From assembly GCF_001723055.1 (NCBI RefSeq), contig NZ_MDCR01000040.1, positions 1-64,000 of the forward strand: a stretch of 64,000 nucleotides of DNA, in the 5' to 3' direction. Each line of letters starts with the position of its first letter. Position 1 is the stretch's first letter. The stretch comes from Streptomyces niveus. GTDB taxonomy: Bacteria > Actinomycetota > Actinomycetes > Streptomycetales > Streptomycetaceae. Positions 9,252 through 18,100 of the stretch are shown piece by piece. The translations under genes and the position numbers were made by a program. The notes below the pieces were generated by a model. That model worked only from the letters and a program-made list of their open reading frames with translations, was not told where the DNA came from and made no database searches.

Positions 9252-12200
9252 CTAACCGGAAACCGCGTTGGATGCTATTTGGCCTGAACTCCATGAAATT
9301 GCGTAGCACCCCGCCGTCGCGCCCAGCGAACCACCGAGAGTTACCGGCGCTGATGCCGCAACCGCCGCTCCGCAGGCTGCGGCAGCAAGCCCCCCGACCA
9401 CGACCCCTGCTACATCTCCCCAAAGGGCCTGAGTATCTCCTTCCGCGAGGTTCTGTATTCCCGTTACCACATCGCCGACGGGACCGAGCGCGTCAAGGAA
9501 AGCCAAACCGCTCGGGTCAGTGTTGTTGACGGGGTCGCCGCCCGCGTAGAGGTAGGCGTTGGTGTCCTGGCCGGAGGGGTCGGGCTGGGTGAAGCGGCCG
9601 AGGTTGCGGTCGTAGTAGCGGGCGCCCATCTTGTAGAGGCCCGTGGGGTCGGCGTAGGCGCCGGCGAAGCGGTAGGGCTGGACGACCGTCTCGGCCAGTC
9701 CCGGGCGGGGGACTCCGGTGGGGCTGTAGTCGTAGGTGTGGGTGCGGGTGCCGGTGTCGTTGACGAGGCCGAGGATGTTGCCGGTCGCGTCGGTGAGGTA
9801 GTAGTAGCTCGCGCCCCCGGTCCTCACGGAGTTCAGGGTGCCCGCCGGTTCCCGGATGAATCCCGTGTCGGTACTTCCCGTTGTCGTACCGGACAGGCCC
9901 AGCGCCGTGGAGTGGAACCACGTACCGGCAAGCTTGGTGCGCTCGTCGTTCGTGGTGCCCGCGTGGACCAGGTCGCGTGCGGTGGCCGCAGTGGTGATGT
10001 TCGTCAACTGGCCGTGGTCGGAGAAGGTTTCACCGGTGCGGGCGGTGCCCGAGGCGGGGTCGGCGGCGGTCTCGTTGCCCGCCAGGTCGTAGGACCAGCC
10101 GGTCGTGGAGCCGTCCCGGGCGGTGAGCTGGGAGGCGTCGTTGTAGGTGTAGGTCGGGGTGGTGGGGCAGGTGGTGGCGGTCCCGCTGGTGGTGCTGGTC
10201 ATGTTGCCGGCCTTGTCGAAGCAGTACAGCCACGACGCGGTGCGGGTCCCGGCGGTGTCCGTCTCCTTGGCGTAGGTGAGGCGTTCCTGCGCGTCGTAGG
10301 TGTACGCGGTGGTCCGAACGGCGGCCTTGTCGGTGCGCGTGCGGATCTTCGTGCCGTCCGTCGCGCCGCCGGCGCCGTACCCGTACGTGTACGCCAGGTC
10401 GATGAGCGTGGCGGAGCCGGAGGCCGCCTTGATCGCGGTGGGGCGGCCGGAGTTGTCCAGGGTCACGCTCTGCGTGGTGCCGCCGGGATAGGTGGTCTTG
10501 GTGCGTTTGTCGTTGTCGTTGTACTCGTAGAGGGTGGTCTTGTTGGCGGGGTCCTTCAGCTCGGTGAGGCGCCCGGCGATGTCCCAGGTGTAGTCCGTCT
10601 TCCCGTTGGGGTCGGTGTAGTAGTCGACCTCGCCGCCCGGCGTGTACGCGAGGGCGGTCTGGGCGCCGTTCTGGAGGGTGCGCACGCTTTCACGGTTCAG
10701 CGCGTCGAAGTCCCAGCGCGTGGTGCCCGAGGCGTCCGTGCGGGAGGTCTGGTTTCCGTCACCGTCCCACGTGTAGATGACGGTGGAACTCGGCGAGGAG
10801 ATCTTCGTGACGCGGTCGCGGGAGTCGTAGACGTACACCGACTTGACACCCCGGCCGTCAGTGACGGTCTCGGGACGGCCCAACGCGTCGTACGTGTAGG
10901 TGACTTCGCCCAGCGGCGACGGCGGCTTCGCCTTCCACAGGTTGCCCTTGGTGTCGTAGGTGAACGACGTCGTCTTGCCGTTGAGGTCTTTCGCTGTGCA
11001 GCGCTGGCCCTCGAACCCGCCGCACGTCGGGGTCGCCTTGTTGTACGTGTAGTCGCGGCTGCCGCCCGCCGCCCCCGAGGTGGTCACGGAGAGCGTGTTG
11101 CCGGACGTGTCGTAGCTGAAGGTGTCCTTCTTGCCGTCCGCCGCGCTGAAATCCTTCGGCAGATCGGTGCCCGCGATCGTCTGGTACGCGGAGACGGCGG
11201 CGGTGGCGCCGGTGGGGAGCTTGGCCGAGGAGGGGTTGTTGCGGGTGTCGTAGCCGTAGGTGGTGACGTTCCCGCCCGTACCGCCGGTCCCGGTCCCCAG
11301 GGCGTCGGTCGCCGTCTGGAGGTTCCGGTTCTGATAGGTGCGTGAGCGGCTCTTCCCCCGCGGGTCGGTGACCTTGGTGATCTCACCGTCCGCGTTGTGG
11401 GTGTGGACGGTCTTGTCCCCGTCCGGGTCGGTGACCGTCGTCGTCCCGGCCGCCGACGGGGTGCCGGCGGAGTGGGCGTACGCCCAGGTCGGGCCGCCCC
11501 CGCGCCTTACGGAGGTGACGCGGTTCTGTGCGTCGTACGTGAACTCGGTGACCTTGTTCTCAGGGGTGGTGACCTTCGTCAGGCGCCGCGAGGAGTCGTA
11601 CGCGAAGTGCGTGGCCTTGCCCGCCGTGTCCGTGGTCTTGACGAGATCGCCGGCCGGGTTGAGGTCGAAGACCGCGGTGCGGCCGGTGTGATCCTTGGCC
11701 TGCCACTGCGAGGCGTTGGTCTTGAGCAGGTCGACCCAGCGTCCGGAGCGGGTCTCAGTGAGCCTGAAACCCTTGTGCTCACCGCCCTCGTCGTGCTGGG
11801 TGACGGTGATCGTGCCGTTGTTGCGGTCGGTGACCTTCGTCAGCGTGCCGTGCTCGCTGTACGTGTCCTTCGAACCGGACTTACGGCTCGTCAGGGTGTA
11901 CGTGCCGTCCGTGTTCTTCTTCAGATCCTTCGAGTACCCGGCCGGCGTGGTGAACGTCCCGTCCGCCTTCTTCACGAACCGCACCGCGTCGCCCGTCGCG
12001 TCATACACCACCACCTCGGTGGCGGTGATCTGCGCGTACCGCTCCCACCCCTGCCACCACCGCTGGGACACCTTGCCCCAGGGGGCGTCCAGCGAGTTGT
12101 ACGTACGCGCCAGCTGAAGATTCTGCCCCACGCCGGCGACATCGAAGTCCGTGGCTGCGAGCATCAGGTTCCCGTTCGACAGATTCACCCGCGCCACCAG

Positions 12201-12614
12201 CGAATCCGACAACCGTGTATCGGCGAACTGATGCCACGGCACCTGCCCCTGCCCCTGCGGCACTTCAGACTCCACGGCGGACCGGACGCCCCGCGCGGCC
12301 GGAGCGCCCGAAGCGCCACGGTCGGGCAGAGCACGTGCTTTGTCCTGCGCCGCGTACCAGGCGGAACGTTCCTGCGACGGTTCCGCCGCCGGCCGGGAAT
12401 CGGGGGCCTTCGTCGAACCCGCCTGAACCGTAGGAGCGGTCACCTTGTTGGGCGTCGTCCACGGCGAGGCGGGATCAAGCAACCGCGGCTCAGGCGCGGC
12501 GAACGCCGGCAACGACGCGGCGGCCAGGGACACGGCGGCGACAGCCGCCGTCACGGCATATCGGGTGGATCTGCGGGCACGCCGAAACGGCGTGCCGAAG
12601 GCACGTGAATGCAT
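9252..12614 (-). CDS. Secreted RHS/YD-repeat protein with hydrophobic C-terminal tip
   Basis: From ATG 12614 (GGGGGGAAG upstream) it encodes 1120 residues. A signal peptide (RRARRSTRYAVTAAVAAVSL..PAFA, cleavage near residue 39) is followed by an N-terminal DUF6531-like region (NLSNGNLMLAATDFDVAG), then many YD repeats (YDSSRRLTKV, YDAQNRVTSV, YDALGRPETV). The conserved RHS end is ARYYDRNLGRFTQPDP and NTDPSGL. RHS repeats form a cocoon around a variable C-terminal toxin. Here the last 84 residues are glycine/alanine-rich and hydrophobic (DVAGVVVGGLAAAACGAAVA) with no catalytic motif I can see, which suggests a membrane-acting tip or an unknown toxin. The next gene on the strand is a two-helix membrane protein. 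Confidence 0.85.
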   Translation of the reverse strand: MHSRAFGTPFRRARRSTRYAVTAAVAAVSLAAASLPAFAAPEPRLLDPASPWTTPNKVTAPTVQAGSTKAPDSRPAAEPSQERSAWYAAQDKARALPDRGASGAPAARGVRSAVESEVPQGQGQVPWHQFADTRLSDSLVARVNLSNGNLMLAATDFDVAGVGQNLQLARTYNSLDAPWGKVSQRWWQGWERYAQITATEVVVYDATGDAVRFVKKADGTFTTPAGYSKDLKKNTDGTYTLTSRKSGSKDTYSEHGTLTKVTDRNNGTITVTQHDEGGEHKGFRLTETRSGRWVDLLKTNASQWQAKDHTGRTAVFDLNPAGDLVKTTDTAGKATHFAYDSSRRLTKVTTPENKVTEFTYDAQNRVTSVRRGGGPTWAYAHSAGTPSAAGTTTVTDPDGDKTVHTHNADGEITKVTDPRGKSRSRTYQNRNLQTATDALGTGTGGTGGNVTTYGYDTRNNPSSAKLPTGATAAVSAYQTIAGTDLPKDFSAADGKKDTFSYDTSGNTLSVTTSGAAGGSRDYTYNKATPTCGGFEGQRCTAKDLNGKTTSFTYDTKGNLWKAKPPSPLGEVTYTYDALGRPETVTDGRGVKSVYVYDSRDRVTKISSPSSTVIYTWDGDGNQTSRTDASGTTRWDFDALNRESVRTLQNGAQTALAYTPGGEVDYYTDPNGKTDYTWDIAGRLTELKDPANKTTLYEYNDNDKRTKTTYPGGTTQSVTLDNSGRPTAIKAASGSATLIDLAYTYGYGAGGATDGTKIRTRTDKAAVRTTAYTYDAQERLTYAKETDTAGTRTASWLYCFDKAGNMTSTTSGTATTCPTTPTYTYNDASQLTARDGSTTGWSYDLAGNETAADPASGTARTGETFSDHGQLTNITTAATARDLVHAGTTNDERTKLAGTWFHSTALGLSGTTTGSTDTGFIREPAGTLNSVRTGGASYYYLTDATGNILGLVNDTGTRTHTYDYSPTGVPRPGLAETVVQPYRFAGAYADPTGLYKMGARYYDRNLGRFTQPDPSGQDTNAYLYAGGDPVNNTDPSGLAFLDALGPVGDVVTGIQNLAEGDTQALWGDVAGVVVGGLAAAACGAAVAASAPVTLGGSLGATAGCYAISWSSGQIASNAVSG

Positions 12615-12772
12615 CAACTTCCCCCCACGGAAAGCCAGAACCGGCAACCCCAACGGTCACCGGGCCACCACAAGCTGTCACAGTCCCATCACGCGACACG
12701 ACCCCTTTCGGCACCGAAAACACAAAGACCCCCGCAAACAAGCCGAACTTATGCGGCTTTTGCCCAGGAGTA

Positions 12773-12794
12773 ATATTTGCCGCGCGGCAAATAT
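12773..12794. promoter_or_regulatory. 22-bp perfect palindrome
   Basis: ATATTTGCCGC is followed immediately by its exact complement. It lies in the 427-base gap between the RHS gene (start 12614, minus) and the small gene at 13042 (plus), in a locally AT-rich patch. It looks like a dimeric regulator binding site for one or both genes. A weaker inverted pair, CATTGGG and CCCAATG, lies near 12810-12831. No other gene is seen in the gap. Confidence 0.6.
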
Positions 12795-13041
12795 CCCCCG
12801 ATGGGCGGCCATTGGGGCCTGGCGCCCAATGTGGCTGAAAGAGAACGCGGCAAACGCTCGTTCACTCGCCTTATCGCCGCCCAACGGTCAAGGTCGATCA
12901 AAGACCTGCCCAAGTCGACAACGGGCCGACCTCCGGAGACCGTTCCGAGGGCACGGTCATCCCCCGCTCCACACCCAGCCATCTACACCCGCACCACGGT
13001 CGACGCCGACCACTGCGGCGCGCTGCCCAGGGGAAACAGTC

Positions 13042-13341
13042 ATGACTCGCCACGTCCCGTCACCCCAGTCCAGCGCCGCCTCGCGGGCAGGCCGACTTCT
13101 TTGCTGGACGCACACCTTCGCCATGCTGGTCACCGCGACGGAGGCTCTCATCCGTCCCACCATCACCTGGTGGCCGGACCTCTGGCCCCTTGTCTGGCCC
13201 CTCCCTGCCGCTGGCCTCGCCGCGTGGCTCGCCTGCCGCGTAGCCGAAAGGCGCAGACACTTCCCAGCCACCGACGAAGACGACGCCGACCCCGGTCACG
13301 AGGCCGGTACTTCCCACACCTCCTACGACCGGGCCGCCTGA
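13042..13341 (+). CDS. Small membrane protein
   Basis: A 99-residue protein from ATG 13042 with AGGGGAAA upstream. Two hydrophobic segments (LLCWTHTFAMLVTATEALI and WPLVWPLPAAGLAAWLACRV) are followed by a basic patch (AERRRHF) and an acidic tail. It is likely a two-pass membrane protein. No family recognised. It ends about 85 bases from the convergent PIN-domain gene. Confidence 0.5.
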   Translation: MTRHVPSPQSSAASRAGRLLCWTHTFAMLVTATEALIRPTITWWPDLWPLVWPLPAAGLAAWLACRVAERRRHFPATDEDDADPGHEAGTSHTSYDRAA

Positions 13342-13425
13342 CCGCGATGCCCCCGACAGCAGCTGCCCGGCCTCCGCGGGACGCCGCAACCGGTCGGGAT
13401 GGACCAGATGACGATCACCTCGTAC

Positions 13426-13806
13426 TCAGGGGGTGAGGTCCAGCACGCGTACGGCCTCGCCGGCCCACCGCTGCGGGGCGGCGGTCGCGATGACCGCCCC
13501 GTCGGGGCGGTCCGGCGTGGGCTGGGCCGCGTACTGGCTGTGCGCCGCCGCCCAGGTCTCGCGCCGTGCGAGCGCGAGCGCCGCGGACAGATCCAGATCG
13601 ACCACGGTGATCCCCGGCAGTGCCGCGAGGTGCTCCGCCGTGCCGGGCCGGGCACGGTCGGCCTCCACCAGCGCACATGCCGGGGCGTACAGGAACCACC
13701 CCGGTTCCACATGGGCCCGGTGGATCAGGCGGGAGGCGAGGACGTTGCCCTGCCCGGCCGCGGACATCGCGGTGTCGTCGAGAACGATGTGAACGGCGTC
13801 GCTCAC
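13426..13806 (-). CDS. PIN-domain toxin (VapC-like)
   Basis: A 126-residue protein with the PIN pattern of spaced acidic residues: IVLDDTAMSAAGQG at the N terminus (first Asp pair), CALVEADRARP in the middle, ITVVDLDLSAA, and a C-terminal RPDGAVIATAAP in the place of the usual late Asp. PIN toxins are Mg-dependent RNases, many of which cleave tRNA or rRNA. Its ATG overlaps the stop of the preceding antitoxin gene (ATGA, 13803-13806), the classic toxin-antitoxin arrangement. Length and layout fit a VapC relative; some acidic residues are placed unusually, so the subfamily is uncertain. Confidence 0.75.
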   Translation of the reverse strand: MSDAVHIVLDDTAMSAAGQGNVLASRLIHRAHVEPGWFLYAPACALVEADRARPGTAEHLAALPGITVVDLDLSAALALARRETWAAAHSQYAAQPTPDRPDGAVIATAAPQRWAGEAVRVLDLTP

Positions 13807-14060
13807 CGGCCGGCCGCCTGCGCCAGGCGCCGGTCCAGCTCACCGTCGAGATCCCGTTCCTGCTCCGCCGTGGGCGCGTAGCCGGTCCACTCCTTGAGCG
13901 CGGCCCGGGCCCGCTCGGCCCGCTCTGCGCGCTCTCCCGGGGTCAGCAGCGTCTCCGCGAGACGGGCCAGATAGGCGCGCAGCGACAGACCTTCCGCCGC
14001 CGCGATCGCGGCCAGCCGGTCCTTGGCTTCCTCGGGGATACGGACGTTGGCATCAGACAT
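13803..14060 (-). CDS. Antitoxin for the PIN toxin
   Basis: An 85-residue protein from ATG 14060 with AAGGAG upstream. The N-terminal SDANVRIPEEAKDRLAAIA and GLSLRAYLARLAETLL fit a ribbon-helix-helix DNA-binding domain. The charged C-terminal half (ALKEWTGYAPTAEQERDLD) would be the toxin-neutralising tail. It is co-translated with the toxin by a four-base overlap. A palindrome just upstream (14089-14106) is the probable autoregulatory site. Confidence 0.75.
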   Translation of the reverse strand: MSDANVRIPEEAKDRLAAIAAAEGLSLRAYLARLAETLLTPGERAERAERARAALKEWTGYAPTAEQERDLDGELDRRLAQAAGR

Positions 14061-14088
14061 GGTTCGTACTCCTTCCCACCCCGAAGAA

Positions 14089-14106
14089 TACGGGTACGCA
14101 CCCGTA
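14089..14106. promoter_or_regulatory. Probable operator of the PIN toxin-antitoxin operon
   Basis: TACGGGT, four bases, ACCCGTA: a perfect inverted repeat 29 bases upstream of the antitoxin start, where the promoter should be. Size and place suit a ribbon-helix-helix dimer pair. Confidence 0.6.
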
Positions 14107-14506
14107 CCCATAGCCATACCTGTCTTTCGGTCAGGACCCCGGTGAGCTCGGAGGCGGCCCCCTCCTCTCGCTGAAGATCGGCTGTCACGGCGCGAGGCGT
14201 ACGCCAGTGTCCTGCTTTGGGCGAGCCAGGCCCCCAGAAGCCGGAAGGACACGGTCTCCCGCCTCGTCTGGACTGCTCGGACGCTCGCCCCCAGCTGTTC
14301 CGTCCGAGGACGAGCGCTCTCGGTGAGTAGCTTGATACTCACCAGTTTGAATACGCCTGCTGGACGTTGGCCCACCGTCCGAAGATCTGCCTCCTCGCCG
14401 TCTACCAGGACGCGGCCGGCGCTGCGCTGTTCACCGGGTGGTCAGGCGCGGGCCGTTATGCGCGATGTCAGCACGCCAAGCAGACCGTGCCGCATACGCT
14501 GCTCGC
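14107..14506. other. Intergenic region between divergent genes
   Basis: About 400 bases with no supported gene. It should hold the promoters of the antitoxin gene (minus) and of the gene at 14507 (plus). I see no strong repeats. Confidence 0.4.
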
Positions 14507-15019
14507 ATGAGCACGCACTACAGGTCTCCCGAGGGCGACGGAACGCCGCAGGCGTACTTTCTCTTTGTCCGTGGCATGACGCTGGACCGTCTGACCGGGT
14601 TGATCGGCCGGGAGCGGCTGCGCGGTACCGGCGAGGGGAACGGCTGGGTGTATGCCGAGGCCCAGTTGGTTGGTGAGCATATGAAGTACGCCGGCCCCGG
14701 CGAGATCGCGGCGATAGCGCTCGATGGGGCCAGTGAGTTGATCTGCGTCGACCGGCGCGAGATTCCTCCTGTCACCAATTTCGACTACTACCGCAACGGT
14801 TCCCTGGTGATCGGCTGGCTGCTCGGTGAGCAGGAGGACGAAGTGGATCGTGCCATGCTGCCCGAGCTGTGGGACAAGCTGTTGGCTGCTGATGTCGTCG
14901 GGCCTGGCGCGGAGTCGCGCTTCGAGGAGGACGAGGAGTTCAACCTGGGCGGTCGGGCCGCCATCCCTGTCATCGTGGAGCACTTCGGTCTGCCGTGGCC
15001 CGGGCGAAGTCCTGAGTGA
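14507..15019 (+). CDS. Hypothetical protein, possibly DUF6461-like
   Basis: A 170-residue acidic protein from ATG 14507. Its opening (AYFLFVRGMTLDRLTGLIG) and the later GEIAAIALDGASELICVDRR resemble the DUF6461 family of actinomycete proteins of unknown role; this match is from memory. There is no ribosome site, but CATACGCT lies 12-19 bases before the ATG, so the transcript may be leaderless. It ends at a strong terminator shared with the convergent gene. Confidence 0.6.
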   Translation: MSTHYRSPEGDGTPQAYFLFVRGMTLDRLTGLIGRERLRGTGEGNGWVYAEAQLVGEHMKYAGPGEIAAIALDGASELICVDRREIPPVTNFDYYRNGSLVIGWLLGEQEDEVDRAMLPELWDKLLAADVVGPGAESRFEEDEEFNLGGRAAIPVIVEHFGLPWPGRSPE

Positions 15020-15031
15020 TCCCGCGCGCAC

Positions 15032-15076
15032 ACGACAACGCCCCCGGATGCGGATGATTTCCGGGGGCGTTGTCGT
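15032..15076. terminator. Bidirectional terminator
   Basis: ACGACAACGCCCCCGGA (15032-15048) and its exact complement (15060-15076), a 17-bp stem with an 11-base loop, between two convergent genes. Confidence 0.85.
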
Positions 15077-15105
15077 CACTCAGCGGGTCCGCGACGAGTC
15101 CACGC

Positions 15106-18100
15106 TTACAGAGTCGGGGCGCACTTGATCACGTCGGCAGTACCGTCGCAGGCGTCGTAGAAGCCTTCGCCCAGGTTGATCCAGAACGGGTCCTTGTCCA
15201 CGAGCCGGTAGGTCTTGGCGAACCCGAGCCCGAACGGACTCATGGAGCCCTGGTTCATCCAGCCCGACATCGAGGAGCGCCCGCAGGTCTCGCGCCAGGT
15301 AGGGGCGGCGTACCGGCGGTCGTCCTGGAGTTTCCAGGTGGCGCCGTCCTTCAGAACGACGGTGTTGACGCACTCGCCTCCCTTGCCCGCGCCGGCGGGG
15401 TAGACGCCGTCCATGGAGGCGGGCATCCCTGCGGATTCGTAGGTGGAGGCGAAAGCGAACTCGTCACAGTTGATCCAGGACTTGGCCGTGTTGTCGCTGG
15501 GGGCCGGTGCGGTGTCCTTGTGCGCAACGAATCCGGTGATCTTCCGCTTGCCGCATACCACTGTCCGGTTGGAGTCGGGGTTGCGTCCGTGCACGTTGCG
15601 CGCCGTCTCAGGCAGATGCTTGAGCGGGTTGAGATAGGAGTCGCCGTCCAGATTGGGCAGTTTTTGCATGATCAGCCATGCGTGGGCTGCCGCACCGGGG
15701 TACTTCTTCACGTTCATCGAGTAGCCGGCGGCATACTCGGGGAACACGCAGCCGTCCGGGGAGCGCACCTTGTCGCAGCGCGCGTGCAGGTCGGTTTCCA
15801 TCATGTAGTCCCCGAGGTCTGTATCGGGGACCGCGGAGGACTTGGCGTTGACGTACCAGTTCAGGTTCAGCGGCTCGGTGTTGTCCTTGTCCTTGCCCGA
15901 CGCCGGAGAGGCGATGCCGTCCCAGGGGAGGGTGACGGTGCCGGTCTGCTCGTGCACATCGGCAGGCCCGGTCCAGGCGAGCGGCCCGTCCCAGTCGATG
16001 TCACCGTTGGTGCAACCCACCGCACAGTTCGCGGTGATCTTCAAGGTGACGGTGCCGACCGCCGGGGACTGGAAGCCCTTGGTGACCGAGAGGCGCTGCT
16101 GGATCTCTCCCTTGTCGGGCATCGCCTTCACCTGCCGGATGATGCGGAACTCGGTGTACCCGATGTAGGCGTTGTTCTTCCATACGCGTTGGATGAGGTC
16201 GGTGCCGAGGCACGCTTCGAAGCGGTTGTACAGGCCCAGTCCCTGATCCTGCCCGTTCTCGTTCTTGCACCAGGACACCAACTGCCCGTCGGCGAATGTC
16301 GTGGCTGGGGTCTTCCCGGCGATCCCGCGCGTGGTGCCCTTGGTGTCCTTCTCCCTCACGCTCGTGGTAGCGATGCAGGTGGTGGTCTCACCACTGGTCT
16401 TGCAGTCCTTGAAGTCCGAAGGCTTCTTCTTCTCGTCGGTGTTCACACCGAATCCCGCGGGTTCTGGGTCGCCGAGGTCAACGGTGCCCAGGTAGTTGGG
16501 GATCGCGATGGGCTCGCTCACGTGCGCGGGGTCGGGCGCTGCCTCGTTCGGGGCAGGCAGGGTGATGTCGACCTTGTTCGCCCGCCCCGTATCGGCACCA
16601 CCAGCGATGAATCCGTACTCGGTGATCGCGGAGACGTTGTCCGAGGTGTCGACGGTGCGCACCTGCACATCTTGCGCTCCGCCCTCTGCCGGGGTGGCGT
16701 TGAACGCTGCGGTGGCAGCGCCGATGGCGGTGGCAACGTTGTTCCACGTTCCGGAGTCACCGGTGCCGTCGTCGTTGGTGTCCTCTGGGTTCAGACGCCA
16801 CTGCACCGTGTTGTGGTCGCCACCGGACGGCAGGTCGACGTTGAACGTGCCGGCGGTGTTGGCTCCGCCGCCGACCCAGCCCTCGGGATAGGTGGAGGAG
16901 GAGACCTTCGTAGCTGTCGCCGGTGCGGTGGTGTCGACGACGAACTGCGTCCACGGTGACCAGTTGAGGTTGTAGTGGGTGCCGTCGTAGGCGTTGGTGC
17001 GGAACTTGTACGTCTTGCCGTCCTTGAGCTGTCCGGCCGGGACGGTGACGGAGGCGGGCTTGCCCGCGGCGACGAAGCCCGACACGAGCAGGCCCTCACC
17101 GGCCGGGGTGGTGATGGGGGTGTCGGTGGCGGCGTCGTAGACCTGGAATGTGCCGTTGACGGTGTCCCCGTCGGCGTCGGCGAAGGTGTCCCGCAGGGTC
17201 GGGGCCGTCGTGTTGACCGCCCACACGCCCGCGTACGACTTGAACGGCGCGCCGGCCTGCCGGTCCGTGCCGTCGGACGGGCGGTAGTTGTAGGTGACGG
17301 ACAGCTTGGGCTGGTTGGCCGTGTTGTTGGCGGAGTTGACGCGCTTCCACGCCCTGGTGTCGTCGGTGACCGCGCGCAGGCCCATGAAGCCGCGCGTCGC
17401 CTTGGCGGACGCCCAGGACTGGACGAGGGCGTCGACGTCGGCGTTGATCCACCCGTCGGGCTGGGCGGCGCAGTCCGGGCTGCCCTTGGTCTGCGTGGAG
17501 GAGTGGTACTGCTGGTTCCAGGTGGGCTGGTTCGTCCACCTGGACGAGGTGGATGCCGCGGTGGTGTCCCAGACGGTCCACTCCTGTGCGGTGCAGTCGG
17601 TGTTGCCGGAGTGGAAGTTCCACAGCGCCAGGTTGGTGTCGACGATCAGCGCGTCCTGGATCGGGGTGGTGTTCCAGTGGATGAACGAGCGTGCGCTGCG
17701 CGGGGTGCCGTCGGGGTTCTTGGTGCCGGGGTTGCCGAGGTCGAGTTCGACGTCGTTCGACCAGTCGACGGTCTCGCCCTGCTGGACGTAGGTGTCGAAG
17801 GTGCTCGCCAGGGCGGAGGTGGAGGGGTCGACCGTGACCGGGAACTTCGTGTCCGGGTCGGCGAGGAAGCCGGCGTCGGGGGTGACGACCAGGTTGACCT
17901 GGCCGGCGCCCTTGTCGATGACCTTCATGTCGACGCGGGCGCGGTTGGTGTGCTCGCCGGAGCGCTTGTCGACTGCGGAGTCCCACATGACGGGCGCCGG
18001 CATGGTGGCGCGGGCGGCGCCGGTCCTGGCATCGGTGAAGGTGACCGAACCGTCCTTGTTCGCCTTCGCCTTCAGCCCCTTGGCCTTGACGGGGAGGGTG

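Noticed and set aside
9738-11345. Plus-strand 535-residue frame antisense to the RHS gene
   Set aside because: Low-complexity Gly/Val/Arg translation mirroring YD repeats; no ribosome site or motif.
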